From Miltoncostaeaceae bacterium (GTDB lineage Bacteria > Actinomycetota > Thermoleophilia > Miltoncostaeales > Miltoncostaeaceae): a stretch of 16,957 bases of DNA. This document shows positions 6,790 to 12,674 of the stretch, piece after piece (the stretch's first letter is position 1; every line of letters starts with the position of its first letter). The DNA is taken from positions 1 through 16,957 of the forward strand of contig JAUVQP010000011.1 of NCBI GenBank assembly GCA_030598075.1. Direction: 5' to 3'. A program made the position numbers and the translations under genes. The notes beneath the pieces were generated by a model. That model worked only from the letters and a program-made list of their open reading frames with translations. It ran no database searches and was not told where the DNA came from.

Positions 6790-7582
6790 AGACCCCGGCC
6801 GCCGCTCGGGGCTGGAGCCGGTCAAGAAGACCTCCGGGGAGATCGACGCCATGGCCGCCGCCGGAGCGCTGCTGGTGGCGTGCCACGACGTGCTGGCGGC
6901 CGAGGTCGCCGCGGGCCTGACGACCGCCGCCCTCGACGAGGTCGCCGAGCAGTTTCTTCGCGATCGTGGCGGCGTGCCCGCCTTCAAGGGCTACCACGGC
7001 TACCCGGCCACCATCACGACCTCGATCAACGAGCAGGTGGTCCACGCGATCCCCGGCCACGTCGCGATGGCGGAGGGCGACATCGTGTCCATCGACGCCG
7101 GGGTGGTCCTGGACGGCTGGGTGGCCGACATGGCACGCACGCACGGCATCGCCCCGGTCAGCCCGCTGGCCCGGCGGCTCATGGATGCGACCGAGTCCGC
7201 CCTCTACCGCGGCATCGACGCGTGCCAAGCCGGTGGAAGGGTCGGCGACATCGGCTGCGCCGTCCAGACCGAGGTCGAGGCGGCGGGGTTCTCGGTGGTC
7301 CGGAGCCTCGTCGGCCACGGCGTCGGGCGCTCGATGCACGAGCAGCCGCAGGTCCCGAACTTCGGCTCAGCCGGTTCCGGGCCCCGGCTCGAGCCCGGGG
7401 TTGTGATCGCCATCGAGCCCATGGTCAACGCGGGCGCCCCGGATGTCATGGTCGGCGACGACGGCTGGACCGTCGCCAGCAGCGACGGGACCCTGTCGGC
7501 GCACTTCGAACACACGGTGGCGGTCACCGCTGACGGTCCGCGCATCCTGACCACGGCCAAGTCCACCGAACCGGTCTCCTAG
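6755..7582 (+). CDS. map: Type I methionine aminopeptidase
   Basis: Map removes the initiator methionine from nascent proteins with a two-metal active site. All five metal ligands are visible: the Asp pair in VSIDAGVVLDGWVADMA, His in VGHGVGRSMHE, Glu in IAIEPMVN and Glu in AHFEHTVAV. The substrate-site His is in VVHAIPGH. The length is 275 residues from ATG 6755, which overlaps adk by 35 bases and gives a basic 19-residue extension before the usual N-terminus (EPVKKTSGEIDAMAAAG). An in-frame CTG at 6812 would give the family's normal length (256 residues) but lacks a good ribosome-binding site. ATG 6746 is also possible. The adk-map order is typical of spc clusters. Confidence 0.95.
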   Translation: MGRSGQRSRTRRDPGRRSGLEPVKKTSGEIDAMAAAGALLVACHDVLAAEVAAGLTTAALDEVAEQFLRDRGGVPAFKGYHGYPATITTSINEQVVHAIPGHVAMAEGDIVSIDAGVVLDGWVADMARTHGIAPVSPLARRLMDATESALYRGIDACQAGGRVGDIGCAVQTEVEAAGFSVVRSLVGHGVGRSMHEQPQVPNFGSAGSGPRLEPGVVIAIEPMVNAGAPDVMVGDDGWTVASSDGTLSAHFEHTVAVTADGPRILTTAKSTEPVS

Positions 7583-7598
7583 GCCCGGAACGACCGGT
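7570..7598 (+). other. Inverted repeat at the end of map
   Basis: ACCGGTC (7570-7576) and GACCGGT (7592-7598) are perfect complements with a 15-base loop spanning the map stop codon; the right arm sits in the 10-base palindrome CGACCGGTCG. It could fold in RNA at the 3' end of the spc cluster, but there is no U tract. Whether it acts as a terminator is unknown. Confidence 0.25.
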
Positions 7599-7797
7599 CG
7601 GTTGCGGCTGTCGCCGTAACGCGTCGGTCGCCGCGTCCGGCACGGCCGATTCCGCCGGGGGAAGCGCGAGCGCGGCTACGAGGGCGGTGAGTGTGGCCAC
7701 TGCCCTGACCTCTGCTGCCATCGTGCCCCGCGGTCCACACCGCCTCGACGCCGAGCCCCGCTCATTGTCCGCTCACTGCGCACGGCCATCGAGGGGA

Positions 7798-7814
7798 GCC
7801 GGCGCTTCGCCGGC
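7798..7814 (+). promoter_or_regulatory. Perfect hairpin / operator-like inverted repeat upstream of rpmJ
   Basis: GCCGGCG-CTT-CGCCGGC is a perfect 7-base inverted repeat. If TATGCT at 7826-7831 is a -10, this repeat covers its -35 position, which would suit an operator. As RNA it would be a stable stem with a very small loop but no U tract. Its function is not shown by the sequence. Confidence 0.3.
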
Positions 7815-7823
7815 CCGCGGGCT

Positions 7824-7831
7824 GCTATGCT
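7824..7831 (+). promoter_or_regulatory. Possible promoter -10 element of the rpmJ group
   Basis: GCTATGCT contains TATGCT (7826-7831), fitting the actinobacterial TANNNT -10 pattern. Transcription would start near 7838 and give a leader of about 63 bases before rpmJ. No convincing -35 is present at 16-18 base spacing. The same GCTANNCT pattern precedes rplQ, surE and the small gene at 14747. Confidence 0.35.
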
Positions 7832-7840
7832 TCCCGGTCG

Positions 7841-7855
7841 CGCGGTCTGACCGCG
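7841..7855 (+). promoter_or_regulatory. Inverted repeat in the rpmJ leader
   Basis: CGCGGTC-T-GACCGCG is a perfect 7-base inverted repeat with a single central base. As RNA it can form a 5-base stem with a 5-base loop close to the predicted 5' end of the rpmJ transcript. As DNA it resembles a dyad operator. Either role is an inference. Confidence 0.3.
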
Positions 7856-7900
7856 AGAGTCCTTGTGTCCCATATGCGGGGCGTCGTCCGTGGGGGTTGT

Positions 7901-8014
7901 GTGAAGGTCCGAGCATCGGTCAAGCCGATCTGCGACAAGTGCCGCGTCATCAAGCGACGGGGCAAGCTTCTTGTGATCTGCGTCAACCCCCGCCACAAGC
8001 AGGTCCAAGGCTAA
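7901..8014 (+). CDS. rpmJ: 50S ribosomal protein L36, zinc-binding form
   Basis: L36 is the smallest large-subunit protein and helps organise 23S rRNA domains late in assembly. The product is 37 residues starting at GTG: (M)KVRASVKPICDKCRVIKRR, then a short strand and CVNPRHKQVQG. The zinc ligands C11, C14, C27 and H32 are all present, so this is the zinc-binding form. Such a short gene is easily missed. It lies 318 bases after map, without infA in between, and 62 bases before rpsM. A G-rich stretch (TGGGGG) lies about 5 bases upstream of the GTG. Zinc-free L36 paralogues are often made in zinc starvation; none is seen here. Confidence 0.96.
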   Translation: MKVRASVKPICDKCRVIKRRGKLLVICVNPRHKQVQG

Positions 8015-8025
8015 GTGCCCCGCTC

Positions 8026-8037
8026 CGAGAATTCTCG
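8026..8037. repeat. 12-base palindrome between rpmJ and rpsM
   Basis: CGAGAATTCTCG is a perfect palindrome in the 62-base gap between rpmJ and rpsM. Its AT-rich centre stands out against the surrounding GC. It may be a protein-binding site or simply chance; nothing else supports a role. Confidence 0.2.
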
Positions 8038-8076
8038 CACGCGCGATCATCACGTCGCCCCCGGAACGGAGCGCTA

Positions 8077-8451
8077 GTGGCTCGCATCGCCGGCGTCAAC
8101 GTCCCACGCGAGAAGCGCATCGAGGTCGGGCTGACGTACATCTTCGGCATCGGTGGCACCACCGCGAACAGGGTGCTTCAGCAGGCCGACATCGACCGCG
8201 ATACGTACGTTCGCGATCTCACCGAGGAAGAGGTGGGGCGTCTCCGCGACATCATCGAGAAGACGCTCGTCGTCGAGGGCGACCTGCGCCGCTCGCGCGC
8301 GAACCACATCAAGCGCCTCATGGACATCGGGTGCTACCGGGGCCTTCGACACCGGCGCGGCCTTCCCGTGCGCGGCCAGCGCACGAAGACGAACGCCCGC
8401 ACGCGCAAGGGCCCCCGGCGCACCGTCGGCAAGCAGCGCAAAGCCGCCTAG
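8077..8451 (+). CDS. rpsM: 30S ribosomal protein S13
   Basis: S13 sits in the 30S head, contacts the P-site tRNA through its C-terminal tail and forms bridges to the large subunit. The 124-residue product begins MARIAGVNVPREKRIEVGLTYIFGIG and has the helix-two-turn-helix core. It ends in the typical tail RHRRGLPVRGQRTKTNARTRKGPRRTV. The GTG at 8077 is preceded by GGAACGGAG at about 7 bases. Its frame is open further upstream through rpmJ, but the family N-terminus fixes this start. The gene is followed 23 bases later by rpsK. Confidence 0.98.
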   Translation: MARIAGVNVPREKRIEVGLTYIFGIGGTTANRVLQQADIDRDTYVRDLTEEEVGRLRDIIEKTLVVEGDLRRSRANHIKRLMDIGCYRGLRHRRGLPVRGQRTKTNARTRKGPRRTVGKQRKAA

Positions 8452-8474
8452 AAAACGGAAGGCGAGGGAGCCGA

Positions 8475-8867
8475 GTGGCACGACAGACACGCGGGCGGAC
8501 GCGACGGCGCGCCCGGAAGAACATCCCGGCGGGGCACGCGCACATCAAGACCTCCTTCAACAACACCATCGTCACGCTGACCGACAAGCAGGGCAACGTG
8601 ATCGCGTGGGAGACCGCCGGCTCGGCCGGCTTCAAGGGGTCGCGGAAGAGCACGCCGTTCGCCGCGCAGGTCACCGCTGACTCCGCAGCCCGCAAGGGCA
8701 TGGAGCACGGCCTTCAGAAGGTCGACGTCTACGTGAAGGGCCCGGGATCGGGGCGGGAGACCGCCATCCGGTCGCTCCAGGCCGCCGGTCTCGAGGTCAC
8801 CTCGGTCACCGACGTGAACCCTGTGCCCCACAACGGCTGCCGCCCCCGCAAGCGGCGCCGCGTCTAG
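8475..8867 (+). CDS. rpsK: 30S ribosomal protein S11
   Basis: S11 lies on the 30S platform near the mRNA exit and the Shine-Dalgarno helix. The 130-residue product has a basic N-terminal arm (RQTRGRTRRRARKN), then HIKTSFNNTIVTLTDKQGNVIAW, the GFKGSRKSTPFAAQ block, VYVKGPGSGRETAIR and the hallmark C-terminus VPHNGCRPRKRRRV. GTG at 8475 is chosen because GAGGGAG lies just upstream and the resulting N-terminus fits; the longer upstream frame overlaps rpsM. The length is typical. Confidence 0.98.
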   Translation: MARQTRGRTRRRARKNIPAGHAHIKTSFNNTIVTLTDKQGNVIAWETAGSAGFKGSRKSTPFAAQVTADSAARKGMEHGLQKVDVYVKGPGSGRETAIRSLQAAGLEVTSVTDVNPVPHNGCRPRKRRRV

Positions 8868-8885
8868 GCCCGGGGCGAGCAGGAG

Positions 8886-9488
8886 ATGGCCCGATACACC
8901 GGACCCCAGGTCAGGCTCAGTCGCCGCGAGGGCGTGGCTCTCACGGACAAGTGCCAGAAGTACCTCGACCGCCGCAGCTACCCTCCCGGCGATCACGGTC
9001 GCCGGCGCATTCGTCAGAGCGAGTACCTGATGCAGCTTCGCGAGAAGCAGAAGACGCGCCGTTTCTACGGTGTGCTCGAGAAGCAATTCCGGCGCTACTA
9101 CGACCGCGCCAGCGGCCAGCCCGGCATCACCGGCGAGAACCTGCTGCGCCTGCTGGAGATGCGCCTCGACAACGTCGTCTTCCGCTTGGGCTTCGCGGCC
9201 ACGCGCCGCCAGGCACGCCAACTCGTCAACCACGGTCACTTCCAGGTCAACGGCAAGCGGGTCGACATCCCGAGCTATCAGGTTCGCCCTGACGACGTCG
9301 TCACCGTCAAGCCGAACTCGAACGCGCAGGGCGTCATTCGCTCGGCCACCGAGCTCGTCGCGGTGGTCTCGCCCTGGCTTCAGGCCGACCATGACGCGCT
9401 GAACGGCAAGGTGTTGAAGGCCCCGGAGCGCGAGGACATCGACACGCCGGTCCACGAGCAGCTCATCGTGGAGCTCTACTCCAAGTAG
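8886..9488 (+). CDS. rpsD: 30S ribosomal protein S4 (cysteine-poor form)
   Basis: S4 nucleates assembly of the 16S 5' domain and in Escherichia coli also represses the alpha operon. The 200-residue product starts MARYTGPQVRLSRREG and has the family's YPPGDHG motif, the KQKTRRFYGVLEKQFRRYY helix and the S4 RNA-binding domain (about 95-160: RLDNVVFRLGFAATRRQARQLVNHGHFQVNGKRVDIPSY). It ends HEQLIVELYSK. Only one cysteine (C23) remains of the four-cysteine zinc knuckle found in some S4 proteins, so it is the zinc-free form, unlike S14 and L36 here. The ATG at 8886 has AGGAG abutting it and GGGGCGAG slightly upstream. Confidence 0.98.
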   Translation: MARYTGPQVRLSRREGVALTDKCQKYLDRRSYPPGDHGRRRIRQSEYLMQLREKQKTRRFYGVLEKQFRRYYDRASGQPGITGENLLRLLEMRLDNVVFRLGFAATRRQARQLVNHGHFQVNGKRVDIPSYQVRPDDVVTVKPNSNAQGVIRSATELVAVVSPWLQADHDALNGKVLKAPEREDIDTPVHEQLIVELYSK

Positions 9489-9579
9489 TCCCGTACCGCC
9501 CGGCCACAGGCGATGGCTCCGTTGCCGTGACGCGCGGCGGCGGGGCCGATGCGGTGGTCGGTGACGCGTTCACCCACAG

Positions 9580-9597
9580 TCCGGCCCCCGCGCCGGA
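9580..9597 (+). promoter_or_regulatory. Hairpin abutting the rpoA ribosome-binding site
   Basis: TCCGGC (9580-9585) and GCCGGA (9592-9597) form a perfect 6-base stem with a 6-base loop. It ends one base before the AAGGA ribosome-binding site (9599-9603) of rpoA. It could modulate access to the site or be an RNA-stability element. The 123-base gap also has a direct repeat, GTGACGCG, at 9527 and 9561. I see no clear promoter. Confidence 0.3.
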
Positions 9598-9611
9598 GAA
9601 GGACGGAATCG

Positions 9612-10553
9612 TTGCTCGACATTCAATCGCCCCGCATGACGTACGAGCCCATCTCCGAGACGCTCGGCACCTTCGAGGTCGAGCCGCTCGACCGCGGTTT
9701 CGGGCACACCTTCGGAAACAGCCTGCGCAGGGTGCTGCTCAGCTCACTCCCGGGAGCGGCCGTGACGTCGGTGCGCATCGAGGGTGTGCAGCACGAGTTC
9801 AGCACCATCGTTGGCGTTCGCGAGGACGTCACCGATATCATCCTCAACCTGCGCGGCTTGGTCTGTCGCCTCCATGGCGAGATCGGCGAGATCGAGGTCG
9901 AGCTGTCGAAGGTCGGTCCGGGGCAGGTGACGGCCACCGACATCTCTGCGCCCGGCGATCTCGAGATCCTCAACCCTGAGCTTCCTATCGCGAACCTCCT
10001 TCCGGGATCTCGACTCGACATGATCCTCACGATCCGTCGCGACAGCGGCTACGTTCAGGCCGAGGGGAATAAGAGCGCCACCGCCGCCATCGGCGAGATT
10101 CCCGTCGACGCGAACTTCGCGCCGATCAGGCGGGTCCGCTACGAGGTCACCTCAGCGCGCGTGGGTCAGCGCACCGACTACGACAAGCTGCGGCTCGAGG
10201 TCGAGACCGATGGCAGCATCGACCCCCGCGGGGCGCTGTCGCAGGCGGCGGAGACCCTCATACGGCGCTTGGCGATCTTCGCCGACCCGGAGAGCACGTA
10301 CCTTGTCGGCGAGCCGGAGCCCGAGGAGCCGACTCCCGGCAGCGGAATGGACGACATCATGATCGAGGAGCTCGAGCTCGGCGTGCGCAGCTACAACTGC
10401 CTCAAGCGCGTCGGCGTCGAGACCATCGGCGACCTCATCTCGAAGACGGAGACCGAGCTTTCGGCCATTCCGAACTTCGGCAAGAAGAGCATCGAGGAGG
10501 TCAAGGAGAACCTCGTCGCTCACGGACTCTTCCTCCGCAACGATGAGGACTAG
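9612..10553 (+). CDS. rpoA: DNA-directed RNA polymerase alpha subunit (TTG start)
   Basis: Alpha dimerises to seed RNA polymerase assembly, and its C-terminal domain contacts upstream promoter DNA and activators. The N-terminal domain (about 1-230) has GFGHTFGNSLRRVLLSSLPGAAVTS and VREDVTDIILNLRG. After an acidic linker, the C-terminal domain (about 246-313) has ELGVRSYNCLKRVGVETIGDL and PNFGKKSIEEVKENL, including the DNA-contacting Arg and Asn. TTG at 9612 gives 313 residues beginning MLDIQSPRM, matching actinobacterial N-termini (MLIxQRP). AAGGA lies about 8 bases upstream. An ATG at 9549 would add 21 arginine-rich residues with no family support. ATG 9636 would remove the conserved start. 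Confidence 0.96.
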   Translation: MLDIQSPRMTYEPISETLGTFEVEPLDRGFGHTFGNSLRRVLLSSLPGAAVTSVRIEGVQHEFSTIVGVREDVTDIILNLRGLVCRLHGEIGEIEVELSKVGPGQVTATDISAPGDLEILNPELPIANLLPGSRLDMILTIRRDSGYVQAEGNKSATAAIGEIPVDANFAPIRRVRYEVTSARVGQRTDYDKLRLEVETDGSIDPRGALSQAAETLIRRLAIFADPESTYLVGEPEPEEPTPGSGMDDIMIEELELGVRSYNCLKRVGVETIGDLISKTETELSAIPNFGKKSIEEVKENLVAHGLFLRNDED

Positions 10554-10574
10554 TGACCGCCGGCATGCCACTGG

Positions 10575-10621
10575 GCGGCGACGATGGACTCCCCGTCCGC
10601 GTCGTCGCGGCTCGTCGCCGC
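10575..10621 (+). promoter_or_regulatory. Long inverted repeat with alternative pairing upstream of rplQ
   Basis: GCGGCGACGA (10575-10584) is perfectly complementary to TCGTCGCCGC (10612-10621). Part of the same left arm (GCGACGA) can instead pair with TCGTCGC at 10602-10608. The two structures exclude each other. The distal arm runs into the possible -10 of rplQ. This could be an RNA switch in the rpoA-rplQ spacer or an accident of the GTC/GAC-rich composition. Confidence 0.25.
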
Positions 10622-10627
10622 TAGGCT
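10620..10627 (+). promoter_or_regulatory. Possible promoter -10 element of rplQ
   Basis: GCTAGGCT holds TAGGCT (10622-10627), a TANNNT-type -10, 28 bases before the rplQ ATG. A transcript starting near 10634 would keep the ribosome-binding site GGGAGG. No clear -35 is seen. It would let L17 be made separately from the alpha operon. Confidence 0.35.
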
Positions 10628-10654
10628 GACCGGGGAATCGGGAGGCGAATAGCG

Positions 10655-11044
10655 ATGCGTCACAGGAGACAAGGCCCCAAGCTCAACCGCACGAGCGCGC
10701 ACCGCTCGTCGATGGGCGCCAACTTGGCGACGGCGCTGCTCACCCACGGACGCATCCAGACGACGGCTCCGAAAGCGCGGCTGGCGCGCCAGGTGGCCGA
10801 GAAGGCGATCACGCTTGCGAAGACAGACACCCTGCACGCCCGGCGTCAGGCGATCTCGTTGCTTCGCAACAAGGAGATCACCTACCGCCTCTTCGACAGC
10901 ATCGGCCCGGCCTTCGCGGGCGTCAACGGCGGCTACACACGGGTCCTCAAGCTCGGGCCGCGCCAGGGCGACGCGGCGCCCATGGTGCTGCTGGAGCTGA
11001 CGCGCGATGCCGGGTTCGCCGCCGGTGCCTCGATCGAGTCCTGA
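10655..11044 (+). CDS. rplQ: 50S ribosomal protein L17
   Basis: L17 is a large-subunit protein near the exit tunnel opening. The product is 129 residues. It begins MRHRRQGPKLNRTSAHRSSMGANLATALLTHGRIQTT, the family hallmark, and continues with the LARQVAEKAITLAKTDT helix and the GGYTRVLKLGPRQGDAAPMVLLEL strand region. The ATG at 10655 follows GGGAGG at about 8 bases. The 101-base gap after rpoA is unusually long for the alpha operon and holds a possible promoter. The C-terminus (GFAAGASIES) is a few residues longer than the core family. Confidence 0.97.
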   Translation: MRHRRQGPKLNRTSAHRSSMGANLATALLTHGRIQTTAPKARLARQVAEKAITLAKTDTLHARRQAISLLRNKEITYRLFDSIGPAFAGVNGGYTRVLKLGPRQGDAAPMVLLELTRDAGFAAGASIES

Positions 11045-11068
11045 GGGGTCTTCTTCGAATCTCCGAAT

Positions 11069-11085
11069 GACGGTCCACGACCGTC
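11069..11085 (+). terminator. Hairpin after rplQ, possible end of the ribosomal operon
   Basis: GACGGTC-CAC-GACCGTC is a perfect 7-base stem with a 3-base loop, 25 bases after the rplQ stop. No U tract follows, which is common for actinobacterial terminators but weakens the call. Its position between the ribosomal genes and the surE promoter supports a terminator role. Confidence 0.4.
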
Positions 11086-11197
11086 TGCCGGCTCCGCGGC
11101 GTCGGGGTGCCGTGTCACCACTCGCGGCGATGCCCGACGGCGCCAGCTCACCCCCTCGCACCCGTCGCGGTCCGGCACCGACCCGGCCGGTCTGACC

Positions 11198-11211
11198 GCT
11201 AACCTCGGCGG
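11198..11211 (+). promoter_or_regulatory. Promoter -10 for leaderless surE transcript
   Basis: GCTAACCT (11198-11205) contains TAACCT, a TANNNT -10. Only six bases separate it from the GTG at 11212, the spacing at which transcription would begin on the start codon itself. No ribosome-binding site precedes the GTG. Leaderless starts of this kind are well documented in actinobacteria. A -35 is not evident. Confidence 0.5.
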
Positions 11212-12030
11212 GTGCCGCCACACATCCTCGTCACCAACGACGATGGGGTCCAGAGCCGGGGCCTTCTGGCCCTGAAGCAGGCGCTGGAGACCGTCGGCCG
11301 GGTCAGCGTCATCGCCCCCGACTCGAACCGCAGCGCGATCGGCCGGGGCATCACAATCCACCGCCCGCTCCACGTCGAGGAGGTCACGCTCGCCGACGGC
11401 TCGAGGGCGCACGCCACCGACGGCACCCCGGTCGACTGCGTCCGGTTCGCCGTCCTCGGTCTGCTCGGGGAGGTGCCCGACGCCATCGTCAGCGGCATCA
11501 ACCTCGGCATGAACCTCGGCGACGACGTCACGTACTCCGGAACGGTCGCCGCGGCCTTCGAGGGCATTCTGCTGGGCTGGCCCGCCATGGCGGTCTCGCA
11601 AGCGATGCCCATGCCCGGCGGGGATCAGTGGGACGACGCGGCCTACGACTTCCGGGCGGTCGCGGACTTTGCGGCGCGTCTGGTGCCCACCTTGCTCGAG
11701 CCACGGTTCCCGCGCCGCGTTCTCCTCAACGTAAACGCGCCGGGCGTCCCGTCGGAGCGGCTGACGGAGGCCCGCGTCACGCATCTCGGGCGGCGCGTGT
11801 ACAACGACGAGTTGGTGCTCGTGTCGGACGAGGGCCGCCGCCGCCGTTACTCGATCTACGGCACGCCGCCCTCGTATCGGCGCGAGGAGGGCACCGACTT
11901 CGCGGCCATCGACGACCAGGCGATCTCGGTGACGCCCCTGCACTTCGACCTCACGGATGTCGAGGGGCTCGATCGGCTCGGCGCGCTCGGGTTGCCCGAC
12001 GCCGTGTCCGGCGATCGGTCCGACGGTTGA
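11212..12030 (+). CDS. surE: SurE-family 5'/3'-nucleotidase
   Basis: SurE is a metal-dependent phosphatase that removes 5' or 3' phosphates from nucleoside monophosphates and short polyphosphates; it is linked to stationary-phase survival. The 272-residue product has the N-terminal NDDG (residues 9-12) with metal-binding D10 and D11, S41 in APDSNRS, the GTPVDC block (71-76) and N97 in SGINLGMNLGDDVTYSGTVAAA. These are the full metal and substrate site of the family. The start is GTG at 11212, apparently leaderless. The C-terminus ends in an Asp/Gly-rich tail. It overlaps the next gene by 4 bases, so it heads an operon with a HAD phosphatase and ligA. Confidence 0.95.
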   Translation: MPPHILVTNDDGVQSRGLLALKQALETVGRVSVIAPDSNRSAIGRGITIHRPLHVEEVTLADGSRAHATDGTPVDCVRFAVLGLLGEVPDAIVSGINLGMNLGDDVTYSGTVAAAFEGILLGWPAMAVSQAMPMPGGDQWDDAAYDFRAVADFAARLVPTLLEPRFPRRVLLNVNAPGVPSERLTEARVTHLGRRVYNDELVLVSDEGRRRRYSIYGTPPSYRREEGTDFAAIDDQAISVTPLHFDLTDVEGLDRLGALGLPDAVSGDRSDG

Positions 12031-12674
12031 GCGCCCCCCCGCGGATCGTCCTGTTCGACCTGGACGGGACGGTCATCGACTCGACCGCCCTCATCCGCGA
12101 GTCGCACCGACATGCCGTGCGCACCGTGCTCGGAACGGAGCTCGCCGACGACGTGCTCGTAGCGAACGTCGGCATTCCGCTCATCGAGCAGATGAAGCTG
12201 TTCGACCCGGAGCGCGCCGAAGACCTCATGGCCGCCTACCAGGAGTGGAACCATCGCATGACGCCCGAGTTGCTCCGGGAGTACGAAGGCATCTCCGCGC
12301 TCCTCGCGGACCTGCGCGCCGGCGGTCGGAGCCTCGGGATCGTGACCAGCAAGGCTGGGCCTGTCGTCGAGCTGGCCTGGAGCGTGCTCCCGCTCGCCCA
12401 GCACTTCGACGTCGTGGTCTCGTCGGAGGCCACCGACCGCCACAAACCACACCCCGATCCGGTTCGGCACGCCCTCATCGAACACGGCGGGCGCCCGGAC
12501 GAGGCCGTTCTGGTCGGCGACTCGCCCTTCGACCTCCGGGCCGGTCGAGCCGCCGGCCTCACCACGATCGCGGTCACGTGGGGATTCTTTCCCCGCCCCG
12601 TGCTGGAGCGGGAGCGGCCGGACATGATCGTCGACACGGTGCCCGAGCTACGGGCGGCCCTGGGCCTCTCGTGA
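12027..12674 (+). CDS. HAD-superfamily hydrolase (phosphoglycolate phosphatase-like)
   Basis: The 215-residue product is a HAD phosphatase with a small helical cap inserted after motif I. Motif I is FDLDGTVIDST (nucleophile D11, acid D13). Motif II is the Thr/Ser of GIVTSK (about residue 108). Motif III is the Lys of RHKPHPDP (about 139). Motif IV is VGDSPFDLRAGRAAG (about 163-177). This layout fits the Gph/PpaX group, which dephosphorylates small phosphates such as phosphoglycolate or pyrophosphate. The substrate cannot be read from sequence. TTG at 12027 overlaps the surE stop (TTGA) and gives the expected short N-terminus; it is the only start that fits. The stop overlaps the ligA GTG. Confidence 0.9.
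   Translation: MSAPPRIVLFDLDGTVIDSTALIRESHRHAVRTVLGTELADDVLVANVGIPLIEQMKLFDPERAEDLMAAYQEWNHRMTPELLREYEGISALLADLRAGGRSLGIVTSKAGPVVELAWSVLPLAQHFDVVVSSEATDRHKPHPDPVRHALIEHGGRPDEAVLVGDSPFDLRAGRAAGLTTIAVTWGFFPRPVLERERPDMIVDTVPELRAALGLS

Larger units (their letters stand above)
7583..7900. other. 318-base gene-free gap between map and rpmJ
   Basis: No convincing coding region occurs on either strand. In particular, no frame resembles translation initiation factor IF-1 (about 72 residues), which is commonly encoded here. The gap contains the end of an inverted repeat at map, a perfect hairpin (7798-7814), a palindrome GCCCGCGGGC (7813-7822), a possible -10 (7826-7831) and a second inverted repeat (7841-7855). 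It most likely separates two transcription units and carries the promoter and leader of the rpmJ-rplQ group. Confidence 0.6.

Noticed and set aside
7524..7721. Minus-strand frame with a signal-peptide-like N-terminus
   Set aside because: It lacks a ribosome-binding site and runs antisense into the conserved end of map. The hydrophobic stretch is explained by Ala/Leu/Val-rich frames in GC-rich DNA.
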